Notes: generated by a model from the sequence alone, not told the origin. 9,386 nucleotides of DNA from Patescibacteria group bacterium (GCA_018818235.1 JAHISE010000101.1:1-9386); one strand, 5' to 3'. Shown: positions 1 to 6,614, counted from the stretch's first letter. Made by a program: numbers and translations.

Positions 1-5
1 ACCAG

Positions 6-20
6 TACCCCCTACGGGTA
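6..20. promoter_or_regulatory. CsoR-type operator (TACCC-N5-GGGTA)
   Basis: A perfect inverted repeat is visible: TACCC at 6-10 and GGGTA at 16-20, separated by CCTAC. CsoR/CstR-type repressors are known to bind G/C-tract pseudo-palindromes of this TACCC...GGGTA form. It lies about 80 bp upstream of a CsoR-family gene, which suggests autoregulation. It may also serve a divergent gene outside the window. No convincing -35/-10 pair can be placed, so the promoter it controls is not identified. Confidence 0.65.
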
Positions 21-25
21 TGACC

Positions 26-70
26 TTCGACAATCAACACGCTTCGCTTTCAACACTCGACTTTCGACAC
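26..70. repeat. Intergenic repeat, hairpin-less copy
   Basis: The stretch 26-55 (TTCGACAATCAACACGCTTCG then CTTTCAACA) matches the flanks of the repeat at 8560-8628 with one mismatch in the left 21 bases. The 39 bases at 8581-8619 (a 34-bp hairpin plus a second CTTCG) are absent here. More units of the same CGAC/ACAC vocabulary follow to about 70. The reading frame stays open through it from an ATG at 20, but that start lies inside the operator and repeat DNA is an unlikely N-terminus. Confidence 0.6.
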
Positions 71-92
71 TACTCACTACCACCTACTCACT
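70..92. repeat. Short C-rich tandem repeat in the csoR leader
   Basis: CTACTCACT occurs at 70-78 and again at 84-92, a 14-base period. Together with the preceding repeat it makes an almost purine-G-free leader ending in CCCCC directly before the ATG at 101. It contains no Shine-Dalgarno-like sequence. Confidence 0.45.
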
Positions 93-100
93 CGACCCCC

Positions 101-370
101 ATGCTCCCCTCCAACAAAAAGAAGGCAATCGCAGCCATCAAAAGATTGAATGGCTTAAGTGCAAAATTGGAAAAAATGATTGATGAGGATGAATACTGCC
201 CTAAGCTTTTGGAAATGGCACTGGCTATGAAGGGTCATATCAATTATATTCAGGGTACAGTGCTCGAAAGTCATTTAAATACATGTGCACCAAAAAAGCT
301 TGCCTCCAAAACAGGTAAAGATGCTTTTATTAAAGAGCTGATCAAAGTCGTAGGTCTATCTAACCGTTAA
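101..370 (+). CDS. csoR: CsoR-family metal-sensing transcriptional repressor
   Basis: This 89-residue protein belongs to the CsoR/RcnR (DUF156) family of all-helical, DNA-binding metal sensors. It is about as long as family members. The N-terminal helix 'AIAAIKRLNGLSAKLEKMIDE' has the family pattern, followed by EYC, a long second helix, and ESHLNTC. The Cys of EYC plus the His and Cys of SHLNTC reproduce the Cys-x-His-x3-Cys ligand layout of Cu(I)-sensing CsoR. RcnR (Ni/Co) and FrmR use different sets. I chose the ATG at 101 because the 27 upstream residues read through repeat DNA and the operator. No Shine-Dalgarno is visible. Family knowledge predicts repression that is relieved by Cu(I), and the operator at 6-20 and the downstream pump fit this. 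Whether it also controls the genes from 555 is an inference, since no second TACCC/GGGTA site is seen there. CstR-like persulfide sensing is a less likely alternative because the His is present. Confidence 0.88.
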   Translation: MLPSNKKKAIAAIKRLNGLSAKLEKMIDEDEYCPKLLEMALAMKGHINYIQGTVLESHLNTCAPKKLASKTGKDAFIKELIKVVGLSNR

Positions 371-400
371 TGATTTTCCACTTTTCCCTATGTCTGAACC

Positions 401-444
401 ACAGATTACACCCTTCGACTTCGCTCAGGCTAAACAGATTACAC
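401..444. repeat. Direct repeat ACAGATTACAC interrupted by a 22-bp insert
   Basis: ACAGATTACAC is found at 401-411 and 434-444 and continues into GGATTG. Between the copies lies the 22-base CCTTCGACTTCGCTCAGGCTAA. It reads as a tandem 'ACAGATTACAC' repeat split by a second, unrelated repeat-like unit. It is noncoding and lies between csoR and the next gene. Confidence 0.5.
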
Positions 445-464
445 GGATTGCTTGTAACAAAGTA

Positions 465-485
465 AGTGGAAGTATCTACTTCACT
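465..485. promoter_or_regulatory. Imperfect palindrome upstream of the efflux operon
   Basis: AGTGGAAGTA (465-474) and TACTTCACT (477-485) form an inverted repeat with one bulged G and a tight 4-base loop. It could be an operator or a small hairpin in the promoter region of the gene at 555. A weak TTGTAA at 452-457 lies just upstream. No regulator can be assigned. Confidence 0.25.
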
Positions 486-495
486 GATACTCAAT

Positions 496-548
496 TATTC
501 ATTACTTGTAGTGAGTTGAATCGAACTATTCATTCTTAATTATTCATT
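496..548. repeat. Three copies of TATTCATT before the operon
   Basis: TATTCATT occurs at 496-503, 527-534 and 541-548, the last ending 6 bases before the GTG start at 555. The spacings (31 and 14) are irregular. It may be AT-rich promoter DNA or a repeated binding site. A -10-like role for one copy is possible but unproven. Confidence 0.3.
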
Positions 549-554
549 CCCTCT

Positions 555-917
555 GTGCTCCTAACTAAAGCCACCATCGTCACCCTGCTAACAGCTACCA
601 CCCTAGGTATCTGCCCAATGCAACTTCAGATATCTGTGATGGATCACTCGCAGATGGATATGAATCATGAAATGACAATGCAAGAGGATAGTAGCAACTT
701 ACCTTGTTCTGATTGTATTACAGCATCAGAGAATTACGCACTCAAGGACTCTCAGGTTTTTAATATGAACTTAAGTTTATTCTCAAGTGCAATAATTCCG
801 GAGAAGATTGATGCTAATGGCCTGTTTACAACTGAATACAATCCGGAGCTACTGACCAATATAGAACTTAATTCGAATGCACCCCCTCTTATAGGGTCGG
901 TGATTTTGAGAGTGTAA
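555..917 (+). CDS. Small secreted Met/His/Cys-rich protein, probable copper binder
   Basis: This protein has 120 residues and a GTG start. I chose the GTG because an in-frame stop lies at 537-539 and the next ATG (618) would delete the hydrophobic N-terminus. Residues 1-20 look like a signal peptide or anchor with few charges. The mature N-terminus is a soft-metal motif region with MDHSQMDMNHEM at 29-40 and M42. CSDC follows at 51-54. The rest is polar with a short hydrophobic C-terminus (NAPPLIGSVILRV). LGIC at 17-20 is not a good lipobox because Ile is at -1. I do not recognise the family. The arrangement recalls small periplasmic proteins of copper-resistance operons, with Met/His clusters, a CxxC and an 'APP' near the end. 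It is first in the probable operon with the lipoprotein and pump. A Cu(I)/Ag(I)-sequestering role is inferred. Confidence 0.6.
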   Translation: MLLTKATIVTLLTATTLGICPMQLQISVMDHSQMDMNHEMTMQEDSSNLPCSDCITASENYALKDSQVFNMNLSLFSSAIIPEKIDANGLFTTEYNPELLTNIELNSNAPPLIGSVILRV

Positions 918-940
918 ATCATCATAGTTTTGTTATGGAA

Positions 941-962
941 CAGAGACGCTTCTGTATCTCTG
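941..962 (+). terminator. Weak hairpin followed at a distance by a T-rich tract
   Basis: CAGAGA (941-946) and TCTCTG (957-962) form a 6-bp stem with a 10-base loop, and a T-rich stretch follows at about 978-1003. The T-tract starts some 15 bases after the stem, so it is not a canonical terminator. It could be a partial attenuator between the first two small genes, or chance. Confidence 0.2.
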
Positions 963-1007
963 CTGAATAAATTCCATATTTTTCTTATTTTTTCCCTTTT
1001 TATTACC

Positions 1008-1244
1008 ATGAGAAAATTTCTCTCCTTCACCGTTTTAATCCCTTCTCTTTTCCTTGCAGCTTGCACAGCTCAGGCACCTTTGAATGAAGATCAACAGGCA
1101 GCCAAGTACGGTATGACCGTAGAACGCTACCGCGAAGAAAAGTCTGCAGCAGCCAGAATGAACATGAGCTGGGAAGAGCATGTAAAAATGATCCAAATGG
1201 ATAAAGACATGCCAATGGAAGGACACGACATGGATAACATGTAA
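1008..1244 (+). CDS. Met/His-rich lipoprotein, probable extracytoplasmic copper binder
   Basis: This 78-residue protein has a clear lipoprotein signal: MRK, a hydrophobic core, and the lipobox L-A-A-C with the lipidated Cys at 19. The mature chain is about 60 residues. It starts hydrophilic (QAPLNEDQQAAKYGMTVERY), continues as a charged helix, and ends in a metal-ligand-rich tail (M51, M53, H58, M61, M64, M68, M70, H73, M75, M78). I chose the ATG at 1008 because it gives a textbook signal peptide. The longer frame from 930 would put 26 residues before it. No family is recognised. The gene ends 17 bases before the adaptor. Cu(I)/Ag(I) capture and hand-over to the pump, analogous to CusF but without homology, is an inference. 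The leader is pyrimidine-rich (TTTTTTCCCTTTTTATTACC) and lacks a Shine-Dalgarno. Confidence 0.7.
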   Translation: MRKFLSFTVLIPSLFLAACTAQAPLNEDQQAAKYGMTVERYREEKSAAARMNMSWEEHVKMIQMDKDMPMEGHDMDNM

Positions 1245-1253
1245 TTCTCCTCC
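1244..1253 (+). promoter_or_regulatory. Pyrimidine leader ATTCTCCTCC duplicating a downstream hairpin arm
   Basis: The 17-base gap between the lipoprotein stop and the adaptor ATG contains ATTCTCCTCC, identical to 1383-1392 and complementary to GGAGGAGAAT at 1409-1418. In the mRNA the leader and the left arm could compete for the same right arm, a possible translational switch. This is inferred from complementarity only. Confidence 0.35.
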
Positions 1254-1261
1254 TTTTAATT

Positions 1262-3091
1262 ATGAAAATACTTAAGCCATTACAGGCATTTACCAAAACA
1301 CGCGCCCGAATCGCAGTGACTGTCACAGGTCTTATAGTTTCCGCACTACTTATTGTATCTTTCGGAACATTTTATTCACCGGATTCTCCTCCTAATATAA
1401 TTCAAGCCGGAGGAGAATCCCCTGCTTCTGATGAAACAAAAGAAGGATTCACAACCGCCAATCCCAAACTAGTCAGCGATTCATCTTCGATGATTATCAT
1501 CGGCACAGTCCTCTCGCACGAAACCGCGAACATTTATCCGCGACGTGATGGGATTGTAGAAGATGTACTTGTTGATATTGGCGATACTGTAAAAAAAAAT
1601 CAGGTTGTTGCCATTCTTCTTCCAAAAGGAGTTGAGGGTCTAAGTAGCGCAATGATTGCGGAAAAGAGTGCCGTTAAATTCCAAGCGGAAGCCGATTACA
1701 TTAACTCGCTTGGAGTTGCGCAGGAATCCGTGAATAAAGCTCAACAACAGATCGAAGAAAAAAAATCTGCTCTGGCCGTTGCTCAAAATGAACAGAAGTC
1801 ACTTCTGCAGAAATTTTCTCAGCAAAGTGCTGATGTTAAACAAAAACTTGAACACGCCTTTATATCTGCCAGAAGAGCCCGCCAACTTATTGAACAAATT
1901 ACTCTTGGATCCAACACCAGAACAGGCAATATGATCCGCGAAGTTGATATAGATAAACAATTGGGACTGATGAATCCCGAAACCAGATATACGGTTTCTT
2001 TTGCTTTTGGCGAAATTGATCAAGCTGAAAATACATATCGTAATATGAGTATTAAAGATCAACTTTCATACATATATCAATTAATGAATGCTGCAGACGA
2101 TGCACTTATTAAAACAAGCGACATGCTTACTTCCACACCCACAGTGCATTTGGCACAACCCGGGCTTTATACATATCAAAACATCACTGATATGAATAAC
2201 AGAATAATTGCGGCACAGCATGACATCCTAAGCTCCAAAGAAAACTTTGAAGACTCGCTTAATACTTTCAGTACTACCATTGCAAGTGAGCCTGCACTTT
2301 ATTCAGCTTGGAAAAGCGGATCCAATAATCCAAATGTTCAAAGCAATAAAGTACAAATGCTGAGTGCTCAACTGGGTACTACTGAGCAACATCTGACCTT
2401 TGTTGAATCTCAGCAACAACAAATGACTGATAAATCGCAAAATATGATCAAAATTGCAGACAGTATGCTCTCTGCGCAATATGCAGAAAGCGGACACAAG
2501 GAAATCAGATCCCCTTTCGCGGGAACTGTCTCTAAGAGGTTCATTGAAGTAGGCGGAATGGCAATGCCTTCTATATCTGCTTTTGAACTTGTGGACGTGC
2601 AGACAACACTATCTAAAAAAGCAAAGAAAGAAATTAAGTTTGGACTGCCCGAACGCATGCTTACTTCATTGGAAATAGGTGATGAAGTTGAGTTTCTGAT
2701 GCCAAATGATGATAATAAGACTTATACAGCGCAAGTTTCACGCAAGAGTCCACAGGTTGATATTAGTACGCAAACAATTACGGTTCAGGCAAAGATACCT
2801 GATGAGCTGAGCATTCCTCACAACTCAAGCGTACGCGTGAGAATGTCAGATAATAAAACTCCTGTCTTTCGCATACCTTCATTCTCCGTAAAACGTGAAG
2901 GTGATGAAAATATTATTTGGTTACTTGGTGAAAATGATGTGCCCGAGAAAGTAATTATCAATGTTAAATCCGAAGATGGTGAGTTTGCTGAAGTTACAGG
3001 TGACATAACAACTGAATCTGAGATTATTCTGGATCCACCGGACTTTATAGCTAAATCATTTGATGAATCTCCTACTCCCAAACTGCAATGA
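1262..3091 (+). CDS. RND efflux periplasmic adaptor (HlyD/CusB-like, elongated)
   Basis: This 609-residue membrane-fusion/adaptor subunit would link the RND pump to the outside. An N-terminal membrane anchor (about 15-37) is followed by a Pro/Gly-rich linker. The first half of the lipoyl (barrel-sandwich) domain is at about 78-124, with GIVEDVLVDIGDTVKKNQVV at 97-116. Its second half is at about 412-446, with IRSPFAGTVSKRFIEVGG at 415-432. The intervening ~285 residues are largely helical and Gln/Lys/Glu/Ser-rich. This is far longer than the short hairpin of CusB and is more elaborate than a simple two-helix hairpin. A beta-barrel domain (about 455-530) and a membrane-proximal domain (about 535-590) follow. 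The stop overlaps the pump start (ATGA), so the two are likely translationally coupled. It lacks the Met-rich N-terminal metal site of E. coli CusB, but the two preceding small proteins may supply one. A TolC partner is absent from the window. HlyD-like fold: very likely; metal-pump partner: likely from context. Confidence 0.88.
   Translation: MKILKPLQAFTKTRARIAVTVTGLIVSALLIVSFGTFYSPDSPPNIIQAGGESPASDETKEGFTTANPKLVSDSSSMIIIGTVLSHETANIYPRRDGIVEDVLVDIGDTVKKNQVVAILLPKGVEGLSSAMIAEKSAVKFQAEADYINSLGVAQESVNKAQQQIEEKKSALAVAQNEQKSLLQKFSQQSADVKQKLEHAFISARRARQLIEQITLGSNTRTGNMIREVDIDKQLGLMNPETRYTVSFAFGEIDQAENTYRNMSIKDQLSYIYQLMNAADDALIKTSDMLTSTPTVHLAQPGLYTYQNITDMNNRIIAAQHDILSSKENFEDSLNTFSTTIASEPALYSAWKSGSNNPNVQSNKVQMLSAQLGTTEQHLTFVESQQQQMTDKSQNMIKIADSMLSAQYAESGHKEIRSPFAGTVSKRFIEVGGMAMPSISAFELVDVQTTLSKKAKKEIKFGLPERMLTSLEIGDEVEFLMPNDDNKTYTAQVSRKSPQVDISTQTITVQAKIPDELSIPHNSSVRVRMSDNKTPVFRIPSFSVKREGDENIIWLLGENDVPEKVIINVKSEDGEFAEVTGDITTESEIILDPPDFIAKSFDESPTPKLQ
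1381..1420. repeat. Perfect 12-bp inverted repeat early in the adaptor gene
   Basis: GGATTCTCCTCC (1381-1392) and GGAGGAGAATCC (1409-1420) are perfect reverse complements with a 16-base loop. They encode the flexible linker between the membrane anchor and the lipoyl domain, about residues 40-53, where an inserted sequence would be tolerated. The left arm is repeated in the gene's leader at 1244-1253. Confidence 0.6.
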
Positions 3092-6000
3092 TAAATACTC
3101 TGATAATCAAAGCGCTTAATAATACCTTTATTACATTTACTCTGTTCGCAGTGATTGCTGTCGGAGGACTGATTGCAATAAAACAAACTCCTGTTGATGC
3201 CATTCCTGATCTGTCCGAGAATCAGGTGATCATAATGACAATGTGGAGCGGACAAAGCCCAAAGAATATCGAAGATCAGATTACCTATCCTTTGACTGTA
3301 AGTATGCAGGGGCTTGCGGGAGTGCGTGATATACGTGCAATGTCACAACTTGGTATTTCTATGGTAACTGTGATATTTGAAGATGATATTGATTTTTATT
3401 TTGCACGTGACAGAGTTTCTGAGCGCCTGAGCCTTGCACAAACACAACTACCTCCCGGCATTACTCCTATTCTTGGACCGGATGCAACCGGTCTTGGACA
3501 TATATTTATGTACACACTGGAGAGTGATACGCGCACACTTACGGAACTTAGATCCGTTCAGGACTTTACAGTGCGTTACGCTCTCCAAAGTGTGCCGGGT
3601 ATTGCGGAGGTCGCATCCGTCGGAGGACATGTTAAGCAATATCAGGCGATACTCGATCCCATTAAGCTCCAGCAATTCAATATAAATATATTGAATGTGA
3701 TGGATGCCATCAAAAAAGGAAACAATAACGTTTCTGGTCAGGTTGTAGATGCTGGCGGTCACGAAATTGCAATTCAGGGTATCGGATTCTTTGAAGGCAC
3801 CGGTGATATTAGCAACATTGTTGTCGGTAAAAGATCAGATGGTGTGCCTCTTACAATAAATGACATTGGCGAGGTACGGACTTCCGGAGAATTCCGAAGA
3901 GCCATACTTGCCGATGGTGAAGAGGAGAAGGTCGGAGGAATAGTTGTAATGAGGTACGGCGAGAATCCTCTTGCTGTTATAGATGCGATTAAGGAGCGTA
4001 TTGCTTTTACACAAAAGTCGTTACCGAAAGGAGTTACAATCGAAACTTTTTATGACAGAACCTCTCTGATCAAAGGAGCTATCAACACACTCAAAAGTGT
4101 TCTGACTCAGGAACTGATTATTACCGCCGTTGTACTTGCTCTGTTCCTCTGGCACTTAGGATCAACAATAATTGTGAGTATTGCTCTTATTATGGGAGTT
4201 TTGATGACTTTCATATTTATGAAGATATTCGGGATTCCTTCAAACATTATGAGCCTTGGGGGAATTGCGATTGCAATCGGGACGATGGTCGACTCTGCAA
4301 TTGTCATAAGTGAGAATGCTTATAGGAAGTTGATGGAGAATCCCACTGACTCGGCTCAGGAACGACTCAAGTTAATAACAGAATCTACACTGGAAGTTGG
4401 AAAACCAATCGTATTTGCCATTTTTATAATTATTCTTTCATTCCTCCCCATATTCAGTCTGACAGGTATGGAGGGGAAACTCTTTGCACCACTTGCATTC
4501 ACAAATGTATTTGCGATGCTTGGAGCGCTGATTGCGGCACTCCTTCTTGTTCCCCTTCTCTCGGTTTTCCTTCTTAAAGGAAAGCTTAGGAAAGATGACG
4601 AGATTCCTTTGGTGATCTTTCTTCAGAATAAATATAAACCTCTGCTTGTTTGGGCTCTTAATAACAGAAGAAAAGTTCTTGGCACAATGGGTTTATTGAT
4701 AATTGTCGGAGTGGGCCTAATGACACAGATCGGCTCACAGTTCATGCCTCCTCTTGATGAAGGATCTATAATGTACATGCCCATAACTATTCCTGATGTT
4801 TCGGAAGAACGTGCTCAGGAACTTTTGCTAATGACGAATAAGATAATATCTAAGTTTCCTGAAGTTGAAAAAGTAGTAGGCAAGGCCGGTCGTGCAGATA
4901 CCGCAACTGATCCCGCTCCGCTTGCAATGATCGAAACATTTATAACACTTAAGCCAAAAAGTGAATGGAGAAAGGGACTGACAAAAAATAAATTAATTTC
5001 TGAAATGAACCGTGAAATGAAAATCGATAATTTATGGAACAGTTTCACTCAACCTATTATCGGAAGAATCGATATGCTCTCGACGGGAATCAGATCCGAA
5101 ATCGGAGTAAAAGTATTCGGAGACAATCCTGTAAAGCTGGAAGAGATTGCGATTGAAGTTGAAAGCCTGTTGAACCAAGTCCCGGGAGCCACCGACACGG
5201 TCGCGATACGAACAATGGGGCTTAAGTATCTGGATATAAAGTTAGAAGATGATCTGCTTGCACAATATGGGATTAATAAAGGAGCAGCTCTAAAAACAAT
5301 CGAAGCCGGAGTAGGAGGCGCCATGGTAACAACAACTATTGAAGGCCGTGAGCGATATGGGGTACAGGTTCGCCTTAAACAATCATTCAGGCAAGATATC
5401 GAAGATGTTCAATCACTCCCCCTTCAGGGAAATAACGGTGCACAGATACCACTTAAAAGTGTTGCCGATATCAAGTTGGTTGACGGTCCCGCTGTAATCA
5501 AAAGTGAGAACGGTATACTGGTCGCGGTTACTCAGACAAACGTTAGCGGAATAGATATGGTGGGCTTTGTAAAAAACGCACAAAAGTATTTGAATGAAAA
5601 TCTTGAGCTTCCTGATGGTTATTATATTGAATGGGCGGGACAATTCGAAAACCAGATGAGAGCTAAAAAGAAACTCGCAGTGGTAGTTCCGGTCGTAATA
5701 TTTATAATCTTCCTTCTTCTTTACATTGTTTACAAAGATTTGAGTCTTGTTGCCATTGTTATGCTTACCATTCCATTGAGCTTGGTTGGAGGTGTAATAG
5801 CACTCTTCATCGCACGATATAACTTCTCGGTCGCAGTCTGGGTCGGGTTCATCTCGCTATTTGGTAATGCGGTTGAAACTGGAGTTGTGATTATCGTGTA
5901 TCTGGAAAATTCATTCAGGAAACGATTTGGGTTACCCTCAATAGAGCGCAGCAGCGATTCGAAAATCGCTGATACGAACCCCATAGAACGCAGCAGCGGT

Positions 6001-6270
6001 TCGAAAACCGCTGCCCTTCCAATAACAAAACAAGGCATCCACGAAGCCGTAATGGAAGGCGCACTGCTGCGACTCAGACCCATTCTGATGACTGCATTCA
6101 CTTCGATCCTCGGATTAATGCCAATGCTTATAACAACAGGAATCGGATCCGAAGTTCAAAAGCCTCTGGCGTTGGTTGTTGTTTCGGGACTGACCACTTC
6201 CATTTTCCTTTCACTTATAATATTACCAGTACTGTTTTCAATGATCAGGGAAAGGCAGATTGCCAATTAA
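3088..6270 (+). CDS. cusA: CusA-type heavy-metal RND efflux pump, Cu(I)/Ag(I)
   Basis: This 1060-residue protein is a full-length HME-RND transporter with 12 membrane segments. TM1 is at about 9-31, TM2-6 lie within 342-494, TM7 is at about 528-548 and TM8-12 lie within 863-1050, with two large extracytoplasmic loops. Signatures are DLSENQVIIMTMWSG (41-55), the TM4 motif GGIAIAIGTMVDSAIVISEN (391-410) with the essential Asp402, and GSQFMPPLDEGS before the second loop. The three Cu/Ag-binding methionines of E. coli CusA have counterparts at M564 (MYMP), M614 (APLAMIET) and M663 (IDMLSTGIRS). This points to Cu(I)/Ag(I) rather than Zn/Co/Cd (CzcA). Glu930 in TM10 matches the CusA relay Glu. The relay Lys in RPKAMT is Ile999 here (RPILMT), as in CzcA-like pumps. 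The start overlaps the adaptor stop by 4 bases. The TM10-TM11 cytoplasmic loop contains two in-frame palindromic repeat copies (residues 952-976), an unusual insertion. Pump identity is certain; metal choice is well supported by the Met triad. Confidence 0.93.
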   Translation: MINTLIIKALNNTFITFTLFAVIAVGGLIAIKQTPVDAIPDLSENQVIIMTMWSGQSPKNIEDQITYPLTVSMQGLAGVRDIRAMSQLGISMVTVIFEDDIDFYFARDRVSERLSLAQTQLPPGITPILGPDATGLGHIFMYTLESDTRTLTELRSVQDFTVRYALQSVPGIAEVASVGGHVKQYQAILDPIKLQQFNINILNVMDAIKKGNNNVSGQVVDAGGHEIAIQGIGFFEGTGDISNIVVGKRSDGVPLTINDIGEVRTSGEFRRAILADGEEEKVGGIVVMRYGENPLAVIDAIKERIAFTQKSLPKGVTIETFYDRTSLIKGAINTLKSVLTQELIITAVVLALFLWHLGSTIIVSIALIMGVLMTFIFMKIFGIPSNIMSLGGIAIAIGTMVDSAIVISENAYRKLMENPTDSAQERLKLITESTLEVGKPIVFAIFIIILSFLPIFSLTGMEGKLFAPLAFTNVFAMLGALIAALLLVPLLSVFLLKGKLRKDDEIPLVIFLQNKYKPLLVWALNNRRKVLGTMGLLIIVGVGLMTQIGSQFMPPLDEGSIMYMPITIPDVSEERAQELLLMTNKIISKFPEVEKVVGKAGRADTATDPAPLAMIETFITLKPKSEWRKGLTKNKLISEMNREMKIDNLWNSFTQPIIGRIDMLSTGIRSEIGVKVFGDNPVKLEEIAIEVESLLNQVPGATDTVAIRTMGLKYLDIKLEDDLLAQYGINKGAALKTIEAGVGGAMVTTTIEGRERYGVQVRLKQSFRQDIEDVQSLPLQGNNGAQIPLKSVADIKLVDGPAVIKSENGILVAVTQTNVSGIDMVGFVKNAQKYLNENLELPDGYYIEWAGQFENQMRAKKKLAVVVPVVIFIIFLLLYIVYKDLSLVAIVMLTIPLSLVGGVIALFIARYNFSVAVWVGFISLFGNAVETGVVIIVYLENSFRKRFGLPSIERSSDSKIADTNPIERSSGSKTAALPITKQGIHEAVMEGALLRLRPILMTAFTSILGLMPMLITTGIGSEVQKPLALVVVSGLTTSIFLSLIILPVLFSMIRERQIAN
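5941..6013. repeat. Two in-frame palindromic repeats inside the pump gene
   Basis: Two 31-bp copies (5941-5971 and 5983-6013) differ at 3 positions and are offset by 42 bases (14 codons). Each ends in a perfect 8-bp stem with a CGAA loop: CAGCGATT/AATCGCTG (5952-5971) and CAGCGGTT/AACCGCTG (5994-6013). The two stem differences are a compensating A-T to G-C change, so the hairpin is preserved. Both encode IERSS-x-SK-x-A in the cytoplasmic TM10-TM11 loop. This resembles a REP/RPE-like element tolerated in a coding region. Confidence 0.8.
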
Positions 6271-6313
6271 CTTCTGTATAATTTATTCCAATAATTTAAT
6301 TCCAACCAATCCT

Positions 6314-6604
6314 ATGTTCGGTAAAAAACCACCCAAAGCTCCTCTTTATTCCGTAAACCGTTGGATGCTCGCTTTTTCGCTTGTATTCGCCATTTTATTC
6401 ATCATCTGCTTTTACTGGGGAATGTTTATTTCTGATCCGATCCTTGAGGGTATGCATATGGATTTGATGCGTCTGGCTTTCCCCGGATTTAAAGGAGTTA
6501 CATTCTGGAGTTTTGTTAACGGTATTTTCCAAAGCTTCTTGTGGGGACTTTCTATCGGATGGGGAATCGCCGCAAGTTTGAATTTGTTTGTAAAAATTAA
6601 ATAA
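6314..6604 (+). CDS. Small two-TM membrane protein of the efflux operon
   Basis: This 96-residue protein starts at the ATG at 6314. The same frame opens at a TTG (6260) that overlaps the pump, but that gives an unlikely 18-residue extension. After a basic, Pro-containing N-terminus there is TM1 (about 17-39), a short loop containing GMHMDLM (46-52), and TM2 (about 64-92) with W, G and S spacing (FWSFVNGIFQSFLWGLSIGW). Both termini are basic, so both probably lie in the cytoplasm with the loop outside. The Met-His-Met in the loop could touch a soft metal, but this is speculation. The architecture resembles small two-TM proteins of unknown function (DUF5676-like) seen near metal transporters, and I cannot confirm membership. 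It lies 43 bases after the pump and 10 before the permease, so co-transcription is likely. It may be an accessory or stabilising subunit of either neighbour. Confidence 0.65.
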   Translation: MFGKKPPKAPLYSVNRWMLAFSLVFAILFIICFYWGMFISDPILEGMHMDLMRLAFPGFKGVTFWSFVNGIFQSFLWGLSIGWGIAASLNLFVKIK

Positions 6605-6614
6605 AATTAATCTT

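Noticed and set aside
20..100. Longer csoR start at the ATG at 20
   Set aside because: The 27 extra residues are translated from the operator and a repeat found elsewhere in noncoding DNA. The family N-terminus matches the ATG at 101.
930..1007. Upstream start for the lipoprotein gene
   Set aside because: The extension would place 26 residues before a complete lipoprotein signal with a good lipobox. The ATG at 1008 is better.
752..1066. Minus-strand frames over the small secreted genes
   Set aside because: They are shadows of the plus-strand genes, which show signal peptides and ligand patterns.
2818..3255. 145-residue minus-strand frame across the adaptor/pump junction
   Set aside because: It overlaps two firmly identified plus-strand genes and shows no domain-like pattern.
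5941..6013. CRISPR-like repeat pair
   Set aside because: There are only two units, separated by an 11-base gap, each palindromic, and both inside a conserved coding frame.
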